Assembly: GCA_030654075.1 (NCBI GenBank)
Contig: JAURYB010000073.1
Location: 1-64,000 of the forward strand
Direction of reading: 5' to 3'
Source: Bacteroidales bacterium
GTDB taxonomy: Bacteria > Bacteroidota > Bacteroidia > Bacteroidales > UBA4417
DNA length: 64,000 bases
In this document: positions 1-8,936 of the stretch, piece after piece
Position numbering within the stretch: the first letter of the stretch is position 1
How the letters are laid out: every line of letters starts with the position of its first letter
Made by a program: the position numbers and the translations under genes
The notes under the pieces: model-generated
Seen by the model: only the letters and a program-made list of their open reading frames with translations
Databases searched by the model: none
Told to the model about the DNA's origin: nothing

Positions 1-457
1 CACCGGCCAGGGCACCACGCCGACATACCAATGGATACTTAACGGAGCCAATACCGGCACCAACAGCGATACATATACCAACAGCACCTTGGCCAATGGC
101 GATGAAGTAAGCTGCACAGTAGTTTCCAGCGAAGCTTGTGCCGATCCGACACCGGTAGCCTCCAACACTGTTACCATTACGGTAAGTTCCACCATTATCC
201 CAACCCTGAGCATCGCTGCCGATCAGACCACGATTTGTACCGGGACAACGGTCACCTTTACCGCTTCGGCTACCGGCCAGGGAACAACACCGACATACCA
301 ATGGATACTTAACGGAGCCAATACCGGCACCAACAGCGATACGTATACCAACAGTACTTTATCCAACGGCGATATAGTAAGCTGCATGGTTATATCCAGC
401 GAAGCCTGTGCCGATCCGACACCGGTAGCCTCCAACGATATTACCATTACGGTCTCA
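1..457 (+). repeat. Near-identical 270-bp tandem repeat inside adhesin gene
   Basis: Bases 1-187 and 271-457 match almost base for base, giving a period of 270 bp (90 codons, in frame). The few differences are mostly silent, such as ggcaccacg versus ggaacaaca. The array probably continues upstream of the window. Such in-frame DNA repeats usually vary in copy number between strains and are hard to assemble. Confidence 0.9.
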
Positions 458-2530
458 CAAATACCTTCGCTTCCTTTCGTTGTCAATATCACGCATCCCA
501 CCTGCACCCTCGCAACAGGTAGTGTTGATCTAACCGGCTTACCCACCGGCAATTGGACCATTAACCCGGGTGCCATTGCAGGAAACACTTCCACCATCAC
601 TATTAGTGGATTGGCAAAAGGTACTTACAGCTTCACCGTTACCAATGCAAACGGATGCGTATCAGCAGCCTCGGCCGATGTGGTTATTAATGATCAACCC
701 ACAACACCGGCAATTCCTCAGGAAACTATCGACTGCTCCTTAGGGTTTAATAATGCTGTTGTAACAGTAACAAGCCCAACTGGTATTGATCTGGAATATA
801 GTCTGGATGGTGGTACATATCAATCAGGTACAATATTTACCGGCGTTGGAAATGGAAGTCATTCAATTTCTGTTACCAATACGGCAGGGTGTGTTAGTAC
901 CGGGAATAGTTTCACCGTGTCGTGCGCATGCGTAAACGCGCCGGTAGTTACAGTTAACAGTACAAGCGGAAGTACCTGTGGTACAAGTCCGGTAAGTATC
1001 AGCGGAAATACATTCAGTAACGCAACATCAGTTTCCATTACATCTGATGGAGCTGGTGTATTAATTCCTTCTGCAGCGAATTCATCACCATTTGCATTTA
1101 CGTACACTCCCGCTGAAGGCGATATTGGTAAAATTGTAATCATTACAGTTACAACTGATAATCCTTTAGGCCTTCCATGTGCAGCAGCAATAGCCACTTA
1201 TAGTCTGACTGTTAATAACATTCCGGCAACTCCGTTAGTGGGCGCTATCACTCAGCCTGATTGTTCCCAATCCACCGGGAGTGTTGTTTTATCCAATTTG
1301 CCGGCAGGAAGCTGGATAATAAATCCAGGTGCAATCGCCGGAAATAGTACAACGACTACAATTAATGGTTTAGTTAATTCAACCTATAACTTTACAGTTA
1401 CCACTTCAGCGGGATGTACTTCTGATGCTTCAGCGGATGTAATAATTATTGCAGCACCTGTAACGCCATCTGTGCCATTAATTGAAACTGTAAACCAGCC
1501 TACCTGTACTACAAACACCGGGAGTGTTGTTTTATCCGGATTACCAACAGGAAACTGGATCATTAATCCGGGTGCAATATCAGGCACAGGCATAAGCACA
1601 ACCCTGTCAGGATTGGTTGAAGGCACTTACAACTTTACGGTTACAAATGATGTAGGCTGTACTTCACCTGCTGCTGCGGTCGTCGTAATTAATCCGCCAC
1701 CAAGTCCAACAGCAAACTTTAATTTCAGCGTAGCCTGTCATGGAATGCCTACCTATTTCTTTGATCATTCAGAGGCTTTGCCTGCTCCTATAACTAATTG
1801 GAATTGGGTTATTAAAGACGGCTTCAATACCATTGGAACAATGACTGGACAGAACCCAACCTTTACGTTCGATTCTCCCGGATTATTCTCTGTTATTCTG
1901 ACCGTATCTAACACAAATGGCTGTTCTGATAGTATAACTTCCAATGTTACTGTTGTCCCGTCACCACTAAGTGTGTTTGAAGTGAAAGAAAACCATGAAA
2001 ATATACAGGGACAGGTTAAACTTGAAAACGGATCACTGGGAGCTGTTGAATATTTCTGGGATTTCGGTAACGGTGAAACTTCAACTTTGGAATCTCCGGT
2101 CACTACTTTCAACGAAGATGGTGATTATCAGATACATTTATTCGTAACAAATGATTATGGATGCTCTGACTCATCATCTGTTGTGTATAAAATGATGTAT
2201 AAAGGCCTTTGGGTACCAAGTGCTCTTGCAGTCGGAGCTGATTCAGCAGTTCGTATATGGAAACCGGTAGGCGTAAATGTAATATCATACAAAGCCGAAA
2301 TATTTAACCGTTGGGGAGAACTCTTATGGAGCTCTGATAAGATAACTACCGAAGGTTCTCCTGCTGAAGGTTGGGACGGGACTTACAAGGGTGAACTTTG
2401 CAGGGAAGGAGTATATGCATGGAAAATTTCAGCCACTTTCAGGGATGGAACCGTATGGCGAAATGCCGATATAGGAAACCGTGAAAAATTGTGGGGTGGA
2501 AATTCGGGAACCGTTACTTTGATCCGGTAG
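2..2530 (+). CDS. Repeat-rich surface adhesin, T9SS type B sorted (5' partial)
   Basis: The reading frame is open from the first bases of the window, so the N-terminus and signal peptide are missing. The protein starts inside a 90-residue Ig-like repeat: nucleotides 1-187 are nearly identical to 271-457. Three looser repeats follow with the pattern TGSVxLxxLPxGxWxINPGAI and an xGCxSxA end (nt about 485-690, 1245-1450 and 1490-1695). Two PKD-like domains follow (about nt 1700-1970 and 1975-2190, with WDFGNGE). The last ~105 residues (IFNRWGELLW, GWDGTYKGE, EGVYAWKI) match the gliding motility-associated C-terminal domain that directs type IX secretion and surface attachment. Its role as an adhesin is inferred from this architecture. 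Confidence 0.88.
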   Translation, partial: TGQGTTPTYQWILNGANTGTNSDTYTNSTLANGDEVSCTVVSSEACADPTPVASNTVTITVSSTIIPTLSIAADQTTICTGTTVTFTASATGQGTTPTYQWILNGANTGTNSDTYTNSTLSNGDIVSCMVISSEACADPTPVASNDITITVSQIPSLPFVVNITHPTCTLATGSVDLTGLPTGNWTINPGAIAGNTSTITISGLAKGTYSFTVTNANGCVSAASADVVINDQPTTPAIPQETIDCSLGFNNAVVTVTSPTGIDLEYSLDGGTYQSGTIFTGVGNGSHSISVTNTAGCVSTGNSFTVSCACVNAPVVTVNSTSGSTCGTSPVSISGNTFSNATSVSITSDGAGVLIPSAANSSPFAFTYTPAEGDIGKIVIITVTTDNPLGLPCAAAIATYSLTVNNIPATPLVGAITQPDCSQSTGSVVLSNLPAGSWIINPGAIAGNSTTTTINGLVNSTYNFTVTTSAGCTSDASADVIIIAAPVTPSVPLIETVNQPTCTTNTGSVVLSGLPTGNWIINPGAISGTGISTTLSGLVEGTYNFTVTNDVGCTSPAAAVVVINPPPSPTANFNFSVACHGMPTYFFDHSEALPAPITNWNWVIKDGFNTIGTMTGQNPTFTFDSPGLFSVILTVSNTNGCSDSITSNVTVVPSPLSVFEVKENHENIQGQVKLENGSLGAVEYFWDFGNGETSTLESPVTTFNEDGDYQIHLFVTNDYGCSDSSSVVYKMMYKGLWVPSALAVGADSAVRIWKPVGVNVISYKAEIFNRWGELLWSSDKITTEGSPAEGWDGTYKGELCREGVYAWKISATFRDGTVWRNADIGNREKLWGGNSGTVTLIR

Positions 2531-3005
2531 ATCGGGAATACAAAAAACGTTTTCCCGGAACTTTCATTAAAATCATAGTAACTAATCAGTCTACTTAAAA
2601 GCTATTTTAGCAACAGATTACGCAGATTTTTATCTGCTTACAGCAGTTTTTTTAAATTAAATTTGAGCTAAATAATACAAATTTATCTGTGAAATTTGTG
2701 AAATCAGTGGCAGATATTTGTTTGTCAATACTTTAATTGAACTGATTAGTTGCAAATCATATTTTAAGGTTTGGAATTTAGATTTTGTGTAGGAAGCTCT
2801 CTGCACGACCAGGAGCAGTATTTCGAAAGAGAATTCCTGCTTCCGGCAAAACATGACCCCTCATATTTAGCTACTTTCATATATCAAATTATTGCCTATA
2901 TTTGCAGCCGGTTTGGCTGAAACATAAACTGCTTTTCATACAAGTTGATTGTGATATCAGCTATCTTTATCCGGTTGTTATAAGTTTATCATTCAAGACT
3001 TTTAA
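2531..3005. other. Intergenic region with dispersed-repeat words and carboxylase promoter
   Basis: No gene is supported here. Bases 2612-2715 carry words common in Bacteroidota intergenic DNA (acagattacgcagattt and ctgtgaaatttgtgaaatcag). A weak hairpin CTGC-ttaca-GCAG followed by seven T (2634-2653) may end the adhesin transcript. The carboxylase promoter lies at 2875-2904. A 65-codon minus-strand frame at 2657-2854 has no family features and is rejected. Confidence 0.5.
2875..2904 (+). promoter_or_regulatory. Bacteroidota promoter for the acyl-CoA carboxylase operon
   Basis: TATATTTG at 2897-2904 matches the -7 consensus TAnnTTTG exactly. A TTTC at 2875-2878 lies 18 bases upstream in the -33 position. 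The predicted start near 2909 gives a leader of about 97 nt before the ATG at 3006. The prediction is by eye. Confidence 0.55.
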
Positions 3006-4532
3006 ATGGAAATAAAACCAATTACAAAAGTGCTGATAGCCAATCGTGGCGAAATTGCAGTGCGTATTATCCGTTCATGCCGCGAAATGGGCATACATAC
3101 CGTTGCCGTATTTTCTGATGCTGACCGTACTTCCATGCATGTGAGGTATGCCGGTGAAGCTTATCACATTGGCCCTTCGCCATCCAATGAAAGTTATCTT
3201 AAAATCGACAAAATCCTTGAAGTTGCCAAACAATCTGGTGCTGATGCTATTCATCCCGGATATGGCTTTCTTTCCGAAAATGCTGAATTCTCGCGCCGTT
3301 GTAAGGAAGAAGGAATAATTTTTATTGGCCCATCACCGGAAGCTATCATGGGTATGGGTGATAAGATTACAGCCCGACGAACCATGATCAAAGCTGGAGT
3401 GCCGGTTGTACCGGGAACCACTGATGCGGTTACCAGTGAAGAAGAAGCGCTCGAATCCATCCGGCAGATTGGTCTTCCTGTCATGATAAAGGCATCAGCT
3501 GGCGGTGGTGGAAAAGGGATGCGGCTGGTTAAAGAAGAATCAAAGATACTGAGTTCCTTACGTGGCGCACGCTCCGAAGCTAAAACAGCTTTTGGAAACG
3601 ATGCCGTTTATATAGAAAAATACATAGATTCACCACACCATATCGAATTTCAGATTCTTGCCGACAGGCAGGGAAATACAGTTCATCTTTTCGAACGTGA
3701 ATGTTCTGTTCAGCGCCGGCACCAGAAAGTAGTTGAAGAAACACCTTCACCTATTATGACGGAGGCAGTACGTGCCGAAATGGGTGCTCATGCCGTGGCT
3801 GCCGCCAAAGCCGCTAATTACGAAGGAGCCGGAACCATTGAGTTTATCATGGACGATAATCTCAACTATTACTTCCTCGAAATGAATACCCGCCTCCAGG
3901 TTGAACATCCTATTACTGAGCGGGTTGTTGGTGTTGATCTGGTACGTGAGCAAATTCGCATTGCCGAAGGAAACCCATTACCATTTGCCCAGGAAGATCT
4001 GCACCAGAGTGGCCATGCTATTGAATGCCGCATCTATGCTGAAGATACCGACAATAACTTTATGCCTAATCCCGGAACCATCACACATATCACCGAACCT
4101 CTTGGATTCGGAGTGCGCTGCGATGGATATGTGTACGAAGGTTATACTATCCCTATTTATTACGATCCTATGATCAGCAAACTGATTGCATGGGGAAAAA
4201 CACGCGAGGAAGCTATAGAAAGAATGCGCCGTTCATTGTATGAATACAAGATCAGCGGAGTAAAAACTTCCATTAAATTCCTCGAACGCATAATGGATGC
4301 GCCTGATTTCCGTAAAGGGGGATACAATACTCATTTTATCGAAGACAACATTGACTTTCTGCTTCAAGAACCTGAATGTGCTTTCGAATGTGAAAACCTG
4401 GCACTTATTGCTGCTTTTGTCGATTATACTACGAAGCTGCATGATATTGAACAAACCATGTCGCCTGAATCATCACGCCATGGCAGCGACTGGAAAGAGT
4501 TTGGCCGACGCCTGGCCGCATGGAGGTTATAA
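3006..4532 (+). CDS. accC: Biotin carboxylase subunit of acyl-CoA (propionyl/acetyl-CoA) carboxylase
   Basis: This subunit carboxylates protein-bound biotin using ATP and bicarbonate, the first half-reaction of acetyl- or propionyl-CoA carboxylase. Visible landmarks are the N-terminal KVLIANRGEIAVRIIR, the ATP-grasp glycine loop ASAGGGGKGMRLV (about residues 160-172), the metal and bicarbonate region EMNTRLQVEHPITE, and the C-terminal biotin carboxylase domain. The length of 508 aa is typical of subunits that pair with a separate carrier protein. It is first in an operon with the carrier (54 nt downstream) and the carboxyltransferase. The presence of the full transferase points to propionyl-CoA/methylmalonyl-CoA chemistry, but the acyl substrate is inferred. 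Confidence 0.93.
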   Translation: MEIKPITKVLIANRGEIAVRIIRSCREMGIHTVAVFSDADRTSMHVRYAGEAYHIGPSPSNESYLKIDKILEVAKQSGADAIHPGYGFLSENAEFSRRCKEEGIIFIGPSPEAIMGMGDKITARRTMIKAGVPVVPGTTDAVTSEEEALESIRQIGLPVMIKASAGGGGKGMRLVKEESKILSSLRGARSEAKTAFGNDAVYIEKYIDSPHHIEFQILADRQGNTVHLFERECSVQRRHQKVVEETPSPIMTEAVRAEMGAHAVAAAKAANYEGAGTIEFIMDDNLNYYFLEMNTRLQVEHPITERVVGVDLVREQIRIAEGNPLPFAQEDLHQSGHAIECRIYAEDTDNNFMPNPGTITHITEPLGFGVRCDGYVYEGYTIPIYYDPMISKLIAWGKTREEAIERMRRSLYEYKISGVKTSIKFLERIMDAPDFRKGGYNTHFIEDNIDFLLQEPECAFECENLALIAAFVDYTTKLHDIEQTMSPESSRHGSDWKEFGRRLAAWRL

Positions 4533-4586
4533 GTCCATAGCTTTATCATTAATTTTCTCCTAAGTAAATCCTGCAAAACAAGAAAA

Positions 4587-5123
4587 ATGCCTCTAAGACA
4601 TACAATGGAACTGGAACTTAACATAGAAGGCCGTAAAGCCCTTGTTAAGGAAATAAGCCGCGATGGCAGCCAACTGATGATCTCTGTAGACGATGAATTA
4701 TTCAACGTAGACATTGTCAAAGTTGGCCCTGCTGAATATTCGGTTCTTTACAAAGGCCGGTCATACAATATTGAAGTGGTGCCAGGCAGCGAACCCAAAC
4801 ATTACACCGTAAACACCTTTTATTTCACCCACGATATTGAAGTGGTGGATGCCGAATCAAGGTATATCCGTAGTCGCAATGATGCTGCTGGTGGCCATAT
4901 CAGCAACATAATCCGTTCGCCTATGCCCGGAAAAATCGTGAAGATTCTTGTTGCAGTGGGCGATGCTGTTGAAGTTGGCCAAACCGTAATAATAGTTTCG
5001 GCAATGAAAATGGAAAGTGAATTCAAAGCTTCAAAGGCTGGTATAGTTAGCGAAATACCCGTGGCTGAAGGTGATACAGTGGATGGAAACCAGGTATTGG
5101 TTGTGATTGAAGATGAGGAATAA
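4587..5123 (+). CDS. Biotin carboxyl carrier protein of acyl-CoA carboxylase
   Basis: The C-terminal ~75 residues form a biotinyl domain (IIRSPMPGKIVKI, then SAMKMESEF). Lys141 in the AMKM motif is the expected biotin attachment site. The N-terminal ~95 residues are the linker/BT-like part seen in Bacteroidota carriers. It lies between the biotin carboxylase and the transferase, so the swinging arm serves both. Two starts are possible, ATG 4587 (MPLRHTMELEL) and ATG 4605 (MELELNIEG). The second is closer to how many carriers begin, so the first six residues are uncertain. Confidence 0.92.
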   Translation: MPLRHTMELELNIEGRKALVKEISRDGSQLMISVDDELFNVDIVKVGPAEYSVLYKGRSYNIEVVPGSEPKHYTVNTFYFTHDIEVVDAESRYIRSRNDAAGGHISNIIRSPMPGKIVKILVAVGDAVEVGQTVIIVSAMKMESEFKASKAGIVSEIPVAEGDTVDGNQVLVVIEDEE

Positions 5124-5253
5124 ATTATGTCGGTTGTCGGATTTGCGATGTTGGATGTAAAATCACAGAAACGCTTTAACCCTTTACCATTTGAGCTATT
5201 GAATGCCGAAGGCAATTAACCCTTAAACTTTTGAACCCGTTAATATTATAAGA

Positions 5254-6792
5254 ATGTCGAGTCAGATAGAAAAATTTAAAAAACTGGAAGAAAAAAACCG
5301 CGTTGCCGAACTTGGTGGCGGTCAGGACCGCATTGATCGTCAGCACCAGGCTAACAGGAAAACAGCCCGCGAACGTATTAACGACTTGCTTGATCCGGGG
5401 ACATTTGTTGAACTCGACAAATTTGTGGTTCACCGTTCGCACGATTTCGGTATGGAGAAAAATCTGATTTCCGGCGATGGTGTTGTAACAGGGTATGGTA
5501 AAATTGATGGCCGCCTGATGTATGTATTTGCACAGGATTTCACAGTTTTTGGTGGTACAATGAGCCGTTCCAATGCTGACAAAATTGTAAAAATAATGGA
5601 TATGGCGTTAAAAATGGGCGCTCCGTTAATCGGGCTCAACGACTCGGGAGGTGCCCGTATACAGGAAGGTGTTGAAAGCCTTGCCGGGTATGCTGATATT
5701 TTCTACCGTAATGTTATGAGTTCCGGCGTTATCCCCCAGATATCCGCCATTTTAGGCCCTTGTGCGGGTGGAGCTGTATATTCACCTGCCATTACCGACT
5801 TTGTCATGATGGTTGAAGGTTCCAGCTATATGTTTGTAACCGGTCCCGATGTTATTAAAACTGTTACCCACGAAGAAGTTACCAAAGAAGAACTGGGTGG
5901 TTCTATCACTCATAACAGCAAGAGCGGTGTTGCTCATTTTACGGCCAACGACGACGAACATGCGATGATGATGCTCCGCGAATTGATGAGCTATCTTCCA
6001 TCCAACAATATGGAAGATGCCCCTTTCAAAGCCACTACCGACGATATAAATCGCAGCGATAAAAAACTTGATACGCTTATTCCGGAAGATCCGAACAAGC
6101 CTTACGATATGAAAGAACTGATAAAGGAAGTGGTAGATAATCACAACTTTTTTGAAGTTCAGCCTTTGTACGCGCAGAATATAATTATCGGATTTGCACG
6201 TCTCGGTGGAAGAAGTATTGGCATTGTTGCCAATCAGCCGCAGGCTCTTGCCGGTGTACTCGACATTAATTCATCTGTAAAAGCAGCTCGTTTTGTGCGT
6301 TTCTGCGACGCTTTTAATATCCCGCTTATCACGTTGGTTGATGTTCCGGGCTTCCTGCCTGGTACTACCCAGGAGTTTGGTGGTATTATTAAACATGGCG
6401 CAAAGTTATTATATGCTTTTGCCGAAGCTACTGTTCCCAAAATCACGCTTATTACCCGTAAAGCCTATGGCGGAGCGTATGATGTAATGAGTAGCAAACA
6501 TATAGGGGCAGATATGAATTTTGCGTACCCATCGGCAGAAATAGCTGTAATGGGCGCTGATGGAGCTGTAAGTATCATACATCGCGACAAACTTAGTGAT
6601 GAAGCCCGTGCAAAAGCAGTTGCCGATTACCGTGAAACCTTTGCCAATCCCTATAAAGCTGCCGAGCAGGGTTATATTGACGAAGTAATTTATCCCCATC
6701 AGACCCGTTTCAAGCTGATACAGGCACTCGAAATGACTCAAAATAAACGCAAAACTAATCCTCCAAAAAAGCACGGAAATATTCCGCTGTAA
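5254..6792 (+). CDS. Acyl-CoA carboxylase carboxyltransferase (propionyl-CoA carboxylase beta type)
   Basis: It transfers the carboxyl group from carboxybiotin to acyl-CoA. The 512-aa length and motifs fit the PccB/MmdA family: [50 protein letters not shown] in the N-half, and [38 protein letters not shown] in the C-half. These glycine-rich loops form the two oxyanion holes of crotonase-like domains. It is the last gene of the operon and is followed by a clear terminator. Methylmalonyl-CoA decarboxylase subunits look the same, but the neighbouring biotin carboxylase argues for carboxylation. Confidence 0.93.
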   Translation: MSSQIEKFKKLEEKNRVAELGGGQDRIDRQHQANRKTARERINDLLDPGTFVELDKFVVHRSHDFGMEKNLISGDGVVTGYGKIDGRLMYVFAQDFTVFGGTMSRSNADKIVKIMDMALKMGAPLIGLNDSGGARIQEGVESLAGYADIFYRNVMSSGVIPQISAILGPCAGGAVYSPAITDFVMMVEGSSYMFVTGPDVIKTVTHEEVTKEELGGSITHNSKSGVAHFTANDDEHAMMMLRELMSYLPSNNMEDAPFKATTDDINRSDKKLDTLIPEDPNKPYDMKELIKEVVDNHNFFEVQPLYAQNIIIGFARLGGRSIGIVANQPQALAGVLDINSSVKAARFVRFCDAFNIPLITLVDVPGFLPGTTQEFGGIIKHGAKLLYAFAEATVPKITLITRKAYGGAYDVMSSKHIGADMNFAYPSAEIAVMGADGAVSIIHRDKLSDEARAKAVADYRETFANPYKAAEQGYIDEVIYPHQTRFKLIQALEMTQNKRKTNPPKKHGNIPL

Positions 6793-6820
6793 ATTTGTTA
6801 ATATTATCAGACAAATAGTT

Positions 6821-6856
6821 AAAAGGAGGCCTTTAGTAAGACCTCCTTTTTTTGTG
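6821..6856 (+). terminator. Intrinsic terminator of carboxylase operon
   Basis: AAAAGGAGG (6821-6829) pairs with CCTCCTTTT (6842-6850), with an inner CTT/AAG pairing. A T tract follows. It lies 29 bases after the transferase stop codon. Confidence 0.85.
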
Positions 6857-7627
6857 TTAATAACCTGCTTAGTTGTAAGTAGGTGAGATTCCCACGCAAA
6901 ATCTTTTCATTTGTCTCAAAGCGCAAAGAGGAGTTGTTCTAATCCTTTTGCGGCAGCTTTACCTGATTTTAACCGACATTAACAATCCAATAATTGATAA
7001 CAGCGATCTGTAAGAAACTGTCATAATACTGTTGAATTGTCCTTCTTTTAGAGCCATTCTGCGAACAAACGGCATTAAAGATGTGGAATTTCTTTCGGGC
7101 ATGTCAGGTAAAGGAGAACGCAATTGCCATGCGTTGTAACTGGACACCATCCATTCGGTGCCTTTGCTGCGGGCAACCTGCGACCGCATGCTGTTCTGAT
7201 TTCTTGCTACTGAATTTGTTTCCAAGGCTGTAAATAGTTTAGTGAGTAAATATTATTCTAAATCAATAATGATATTACTATTTGTACAAAAATACTGCCA
7301 AACTTTATAATGACCATAAATACAGTTGTTTACACACAATTTGTGCTGGATAGAACGTAAGCCTTTTTTCAATTTGAAACCAAATTGTCCGGTTAGGATC
7401 ATAAATGTTTTCTAAATTGGAATCAGTTGCCGGCTAAGTATTAATGTAAATTGCCAATACATACCCCGCAAGGGCAATGTCATTAAGGTAAGCTTAACAG
7501 ATTTAAGAACAAGGATTAACGATTTGCGATTTAAGATGGAAATCGTTGATTTAGCGAAACTTCGAAAATCAAAAATCGACATTCCTTGTTCGATATTTAA
7601 AAGAAATGGCCTAAACTAAACGACAGC
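6857..7627. other. Intergenic region without convincing genes
   Basis: About 770 bases between the carboxylase terminator and the end of the convergent asparaginase gene. An 88-codon minus-strand frame (6959-7225) shows no recognisable domain, no promoter-like sequence and unusual composition, so it is not called. The right part holds an inverted repeat (7507-7591) that probably ends the asparaginase transcript. Confidence 0.5.
7507..7591 (-). terminator. Inverted repeat downstream of asparaginase, possible terminator
   Basis: GAACAAGGA (7507-7515) is the exact reverse complement of TCCTTGTTC (7583-7591). CGATTTGCGATTT and AAATCGAC words inside allow further pairing. It lies 37 bases beyond the asparaginase stop codon on the minus strand. 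There is no strong T tract, so a repeat-derived hairpin is the safer description. Confidence 0.4.
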
Positions 7628-8650
7628 TTACACAGTAAGCTCCCCACGCAATGGCTGTTGGAGAAGGTTTTTCAGTTCATCACCTTTAAATCCTTGTCCA
7701 AGCAGGTACATCATTTTCGCAATAGCCGATTCCGTGGTAATATCGTAACCTCCAATCACACCGATCTGGCCAAGTTGCATACTGGTTTCGTATTTTCCCA
7801 TATCTACAGCACCGCCTTTGCATTGAGTAACATTATAGATAATAATTCCTTTAGTTATGGCTTGAGTTAAAGCATCAATAAACCAGGTATCTGTCGGTGC
7901 GTTGCCGGCACCGTAAGTTTCGAGGATAACACCTTTCAGACCGGTGATATTCAAAGCATTTTTTACTACAATTTCAGCAATACCAGGGAAAAGTTTCAGA
8001 ATGATCACACTATTATCCAACTCTTTATTGACTTTCAGCTTTTGGTGGTTGGGTTTCAGAATCATTTCAGTATTATACCTGATATGCACTCCTACTTCTG
8101 CCAGCGGAGGGTAGTTTCCGGATAAAAAGGCGTTAAAGTTTTCGGCGTTGAATTTACTGGTACGGTTGCCTCGCATCAGTTTGTTTTCGAAATAGATAGC
8201 TACCTCCGGAACTAAAGGCTTCCCCTCAATCCGTGCAGCAGCTATTTCGATGGCATTGATGAAATTATCGCGTCCATCGGTACGCACTACGCCCATGGGT
8301 AATTGAGAACCGGTGAAAATAACAGGTTTATTCAGATTTTCCAGCATAAAGCTGAGCATGGAAGCTGAATACGACATGGTATCAGTGCCATGAAGGACCA
8401 CGAAACCATCAAACTTTTCATAATTTTCTTCAATAACGAAGGCTAGCTTTACCCAAAACGACGGTGTTACATTTGAAGAGTCGATTAGCGGATCAAAAGA
8501 AACAGATTCCAGTTTGTAGTCGAAATTGCGCAATACAGGCATCAGTTTATAAATATCTGTAAACGGGTATGGCTGCAAAGCGCCTGTTAAAGGATCTATA
8601 ACCATTCCGATGGTGCCACCGGTGTAGATGATAAGAAGTGTTGGGGTCAT
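7628..8650 (-). CDS. ansA: L-asparaginase, type I (AnsA-like)
   Basis: It hydrolyses L-asparagine to aspartate and ammonia. The first catalytic threonine lies in IYTGGTIGM near the N-terminus. The second Thr-Asp pair lies in VLHGTDTMSYSASML (about residue 90), followed by FTGSQLPMG and RTDGRDN. The 340-aa length without a signal peptide fits the cytoplasmic type I enzyme. An exact minus-strand TATCTTTG box (8679-8686) lies 28 bases upstream of the ATG. The gene is about 41 kb away from asnB and has the opposing activity, so the two could balance asparagine pools. That link is inference. Confidence 0.93.
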   Translation of the reverse strand: MTPTLLIIYTGGTIGMVIDPLTGALQPYPFTDIYKLMPVLRNFDYKLESVSFDPLIDSSNVTPSFWVKLAFVIEENYEKFDGFVVLHGTDTMSYSASMLSFMLENLNKPVIFTGSQLPMGVVRTDGRDNFINAIEIAAARIEGKPLVPEVAIYFENKLMRGNRTSKFNAENFNAFLSGNYPPLAEVGVHIRYNTEMILKPNHQKLKVNKELDNSVIILKLFPGIAEIVVKNALNITGLKGVILETYGAGNAPTDTWFIDALTQAITKGIIIYNVTQCKGGAVDMGKYETSMQLGQIGVIGGYDITTESAIAKMMYLLGQGFKGDELKNLLQQPLRGELTV

Positions 8651-8678
8651 GATTTATTTATGTAAATTCATTTCTGGG

Positions 8679-8686
8679 CAAAGATA
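8679..8686 (-). promoter_or_regulatory. -7 box for asparaginase
   Basis: The minus strand reads TATCTTTG, an exact TAnnTTTG match, giving a predicted leader of about 23 nt. No clear -33 TTTG was found at the right distance. Confidence 0.45.
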
Positions 8687-8716
8687 GGATGTTGTGAATT
8701 AAAAAACTCACCCCCT

Positions 8717-8745
8717 GCCCCCTCTCTTTGAAGGAAAGAGAGGGG
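8717..8745. repeat. Perfect 12-bp C/G-rich hairpin
   Basis: CCCCCTCTCTTT (8717-8728) pairs with AAAGAGAGGGGG (8734-8745) over a 5-base loop. Related but shorter is the hairpin at 8832-8851. It lies upstream of both the asparaginase and the insertion sequence and looks like a dispersed intergenic repeat. Confidence 0.7.
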
Positions 8746-8831
8746 GTGCGTTAGGGGAGAATCAGGTTTTAAGTCAATTTGGGTTTAATATAAAAAGGGT
8801 TTAAAATCAAATTTAGATCGGAGAGTCACCC

Positions 8832-8851
8832 CCTCTCTTCGTGAAGAGAGG
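8832..8851. repeat. 9-bp hairpin left of the insertion sequence
   Basis: CCTCTCTTC (8832-8840) and GAAGAGAGG (8843-8851) form a near-continuous palindrome. It resembles the arm of the 8717-8745 hairpin. It may be pre-existing target DNA of the IS110 element, since this family often enters palindromic repeats, but the junction is not resolved. Confidence 0.55.
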
Positions 8852-8870
8852 CCCTATGTTTGCAAAATTA

Positions 8871-8936
8871 GCACAAGTCTGGAAATTTATTAGTTTTGGA
8901 TAGCATTCTATAAACCATAAAAAACCAGACTTATGC
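8871..8936 (+). promoter_or_regulatory. Inverted repeat enclosing the transposase start codon
   Basis: GCACAAGTCTGG (8871-8882) pairs with CCAGACTTATGC (8925-8936) at 11 of 12 positions. The ATG start (8933-8935) sits inside the right arm. A transcript entering from upstream would fold and bury the start codon. The spacer contains an A/T-rich stretch that could hold an internal promoter whose shorter transcript escapes the fold. Confidence 0.5.

Noticed and set aside
6959-7225. 88-codon minus-strand open frame between the carboxylase operon and ansA
   Set aside because: No domain, signal peptide, promoter box or convincing codon pattern. The composition looks like chance in non-coding DNA.
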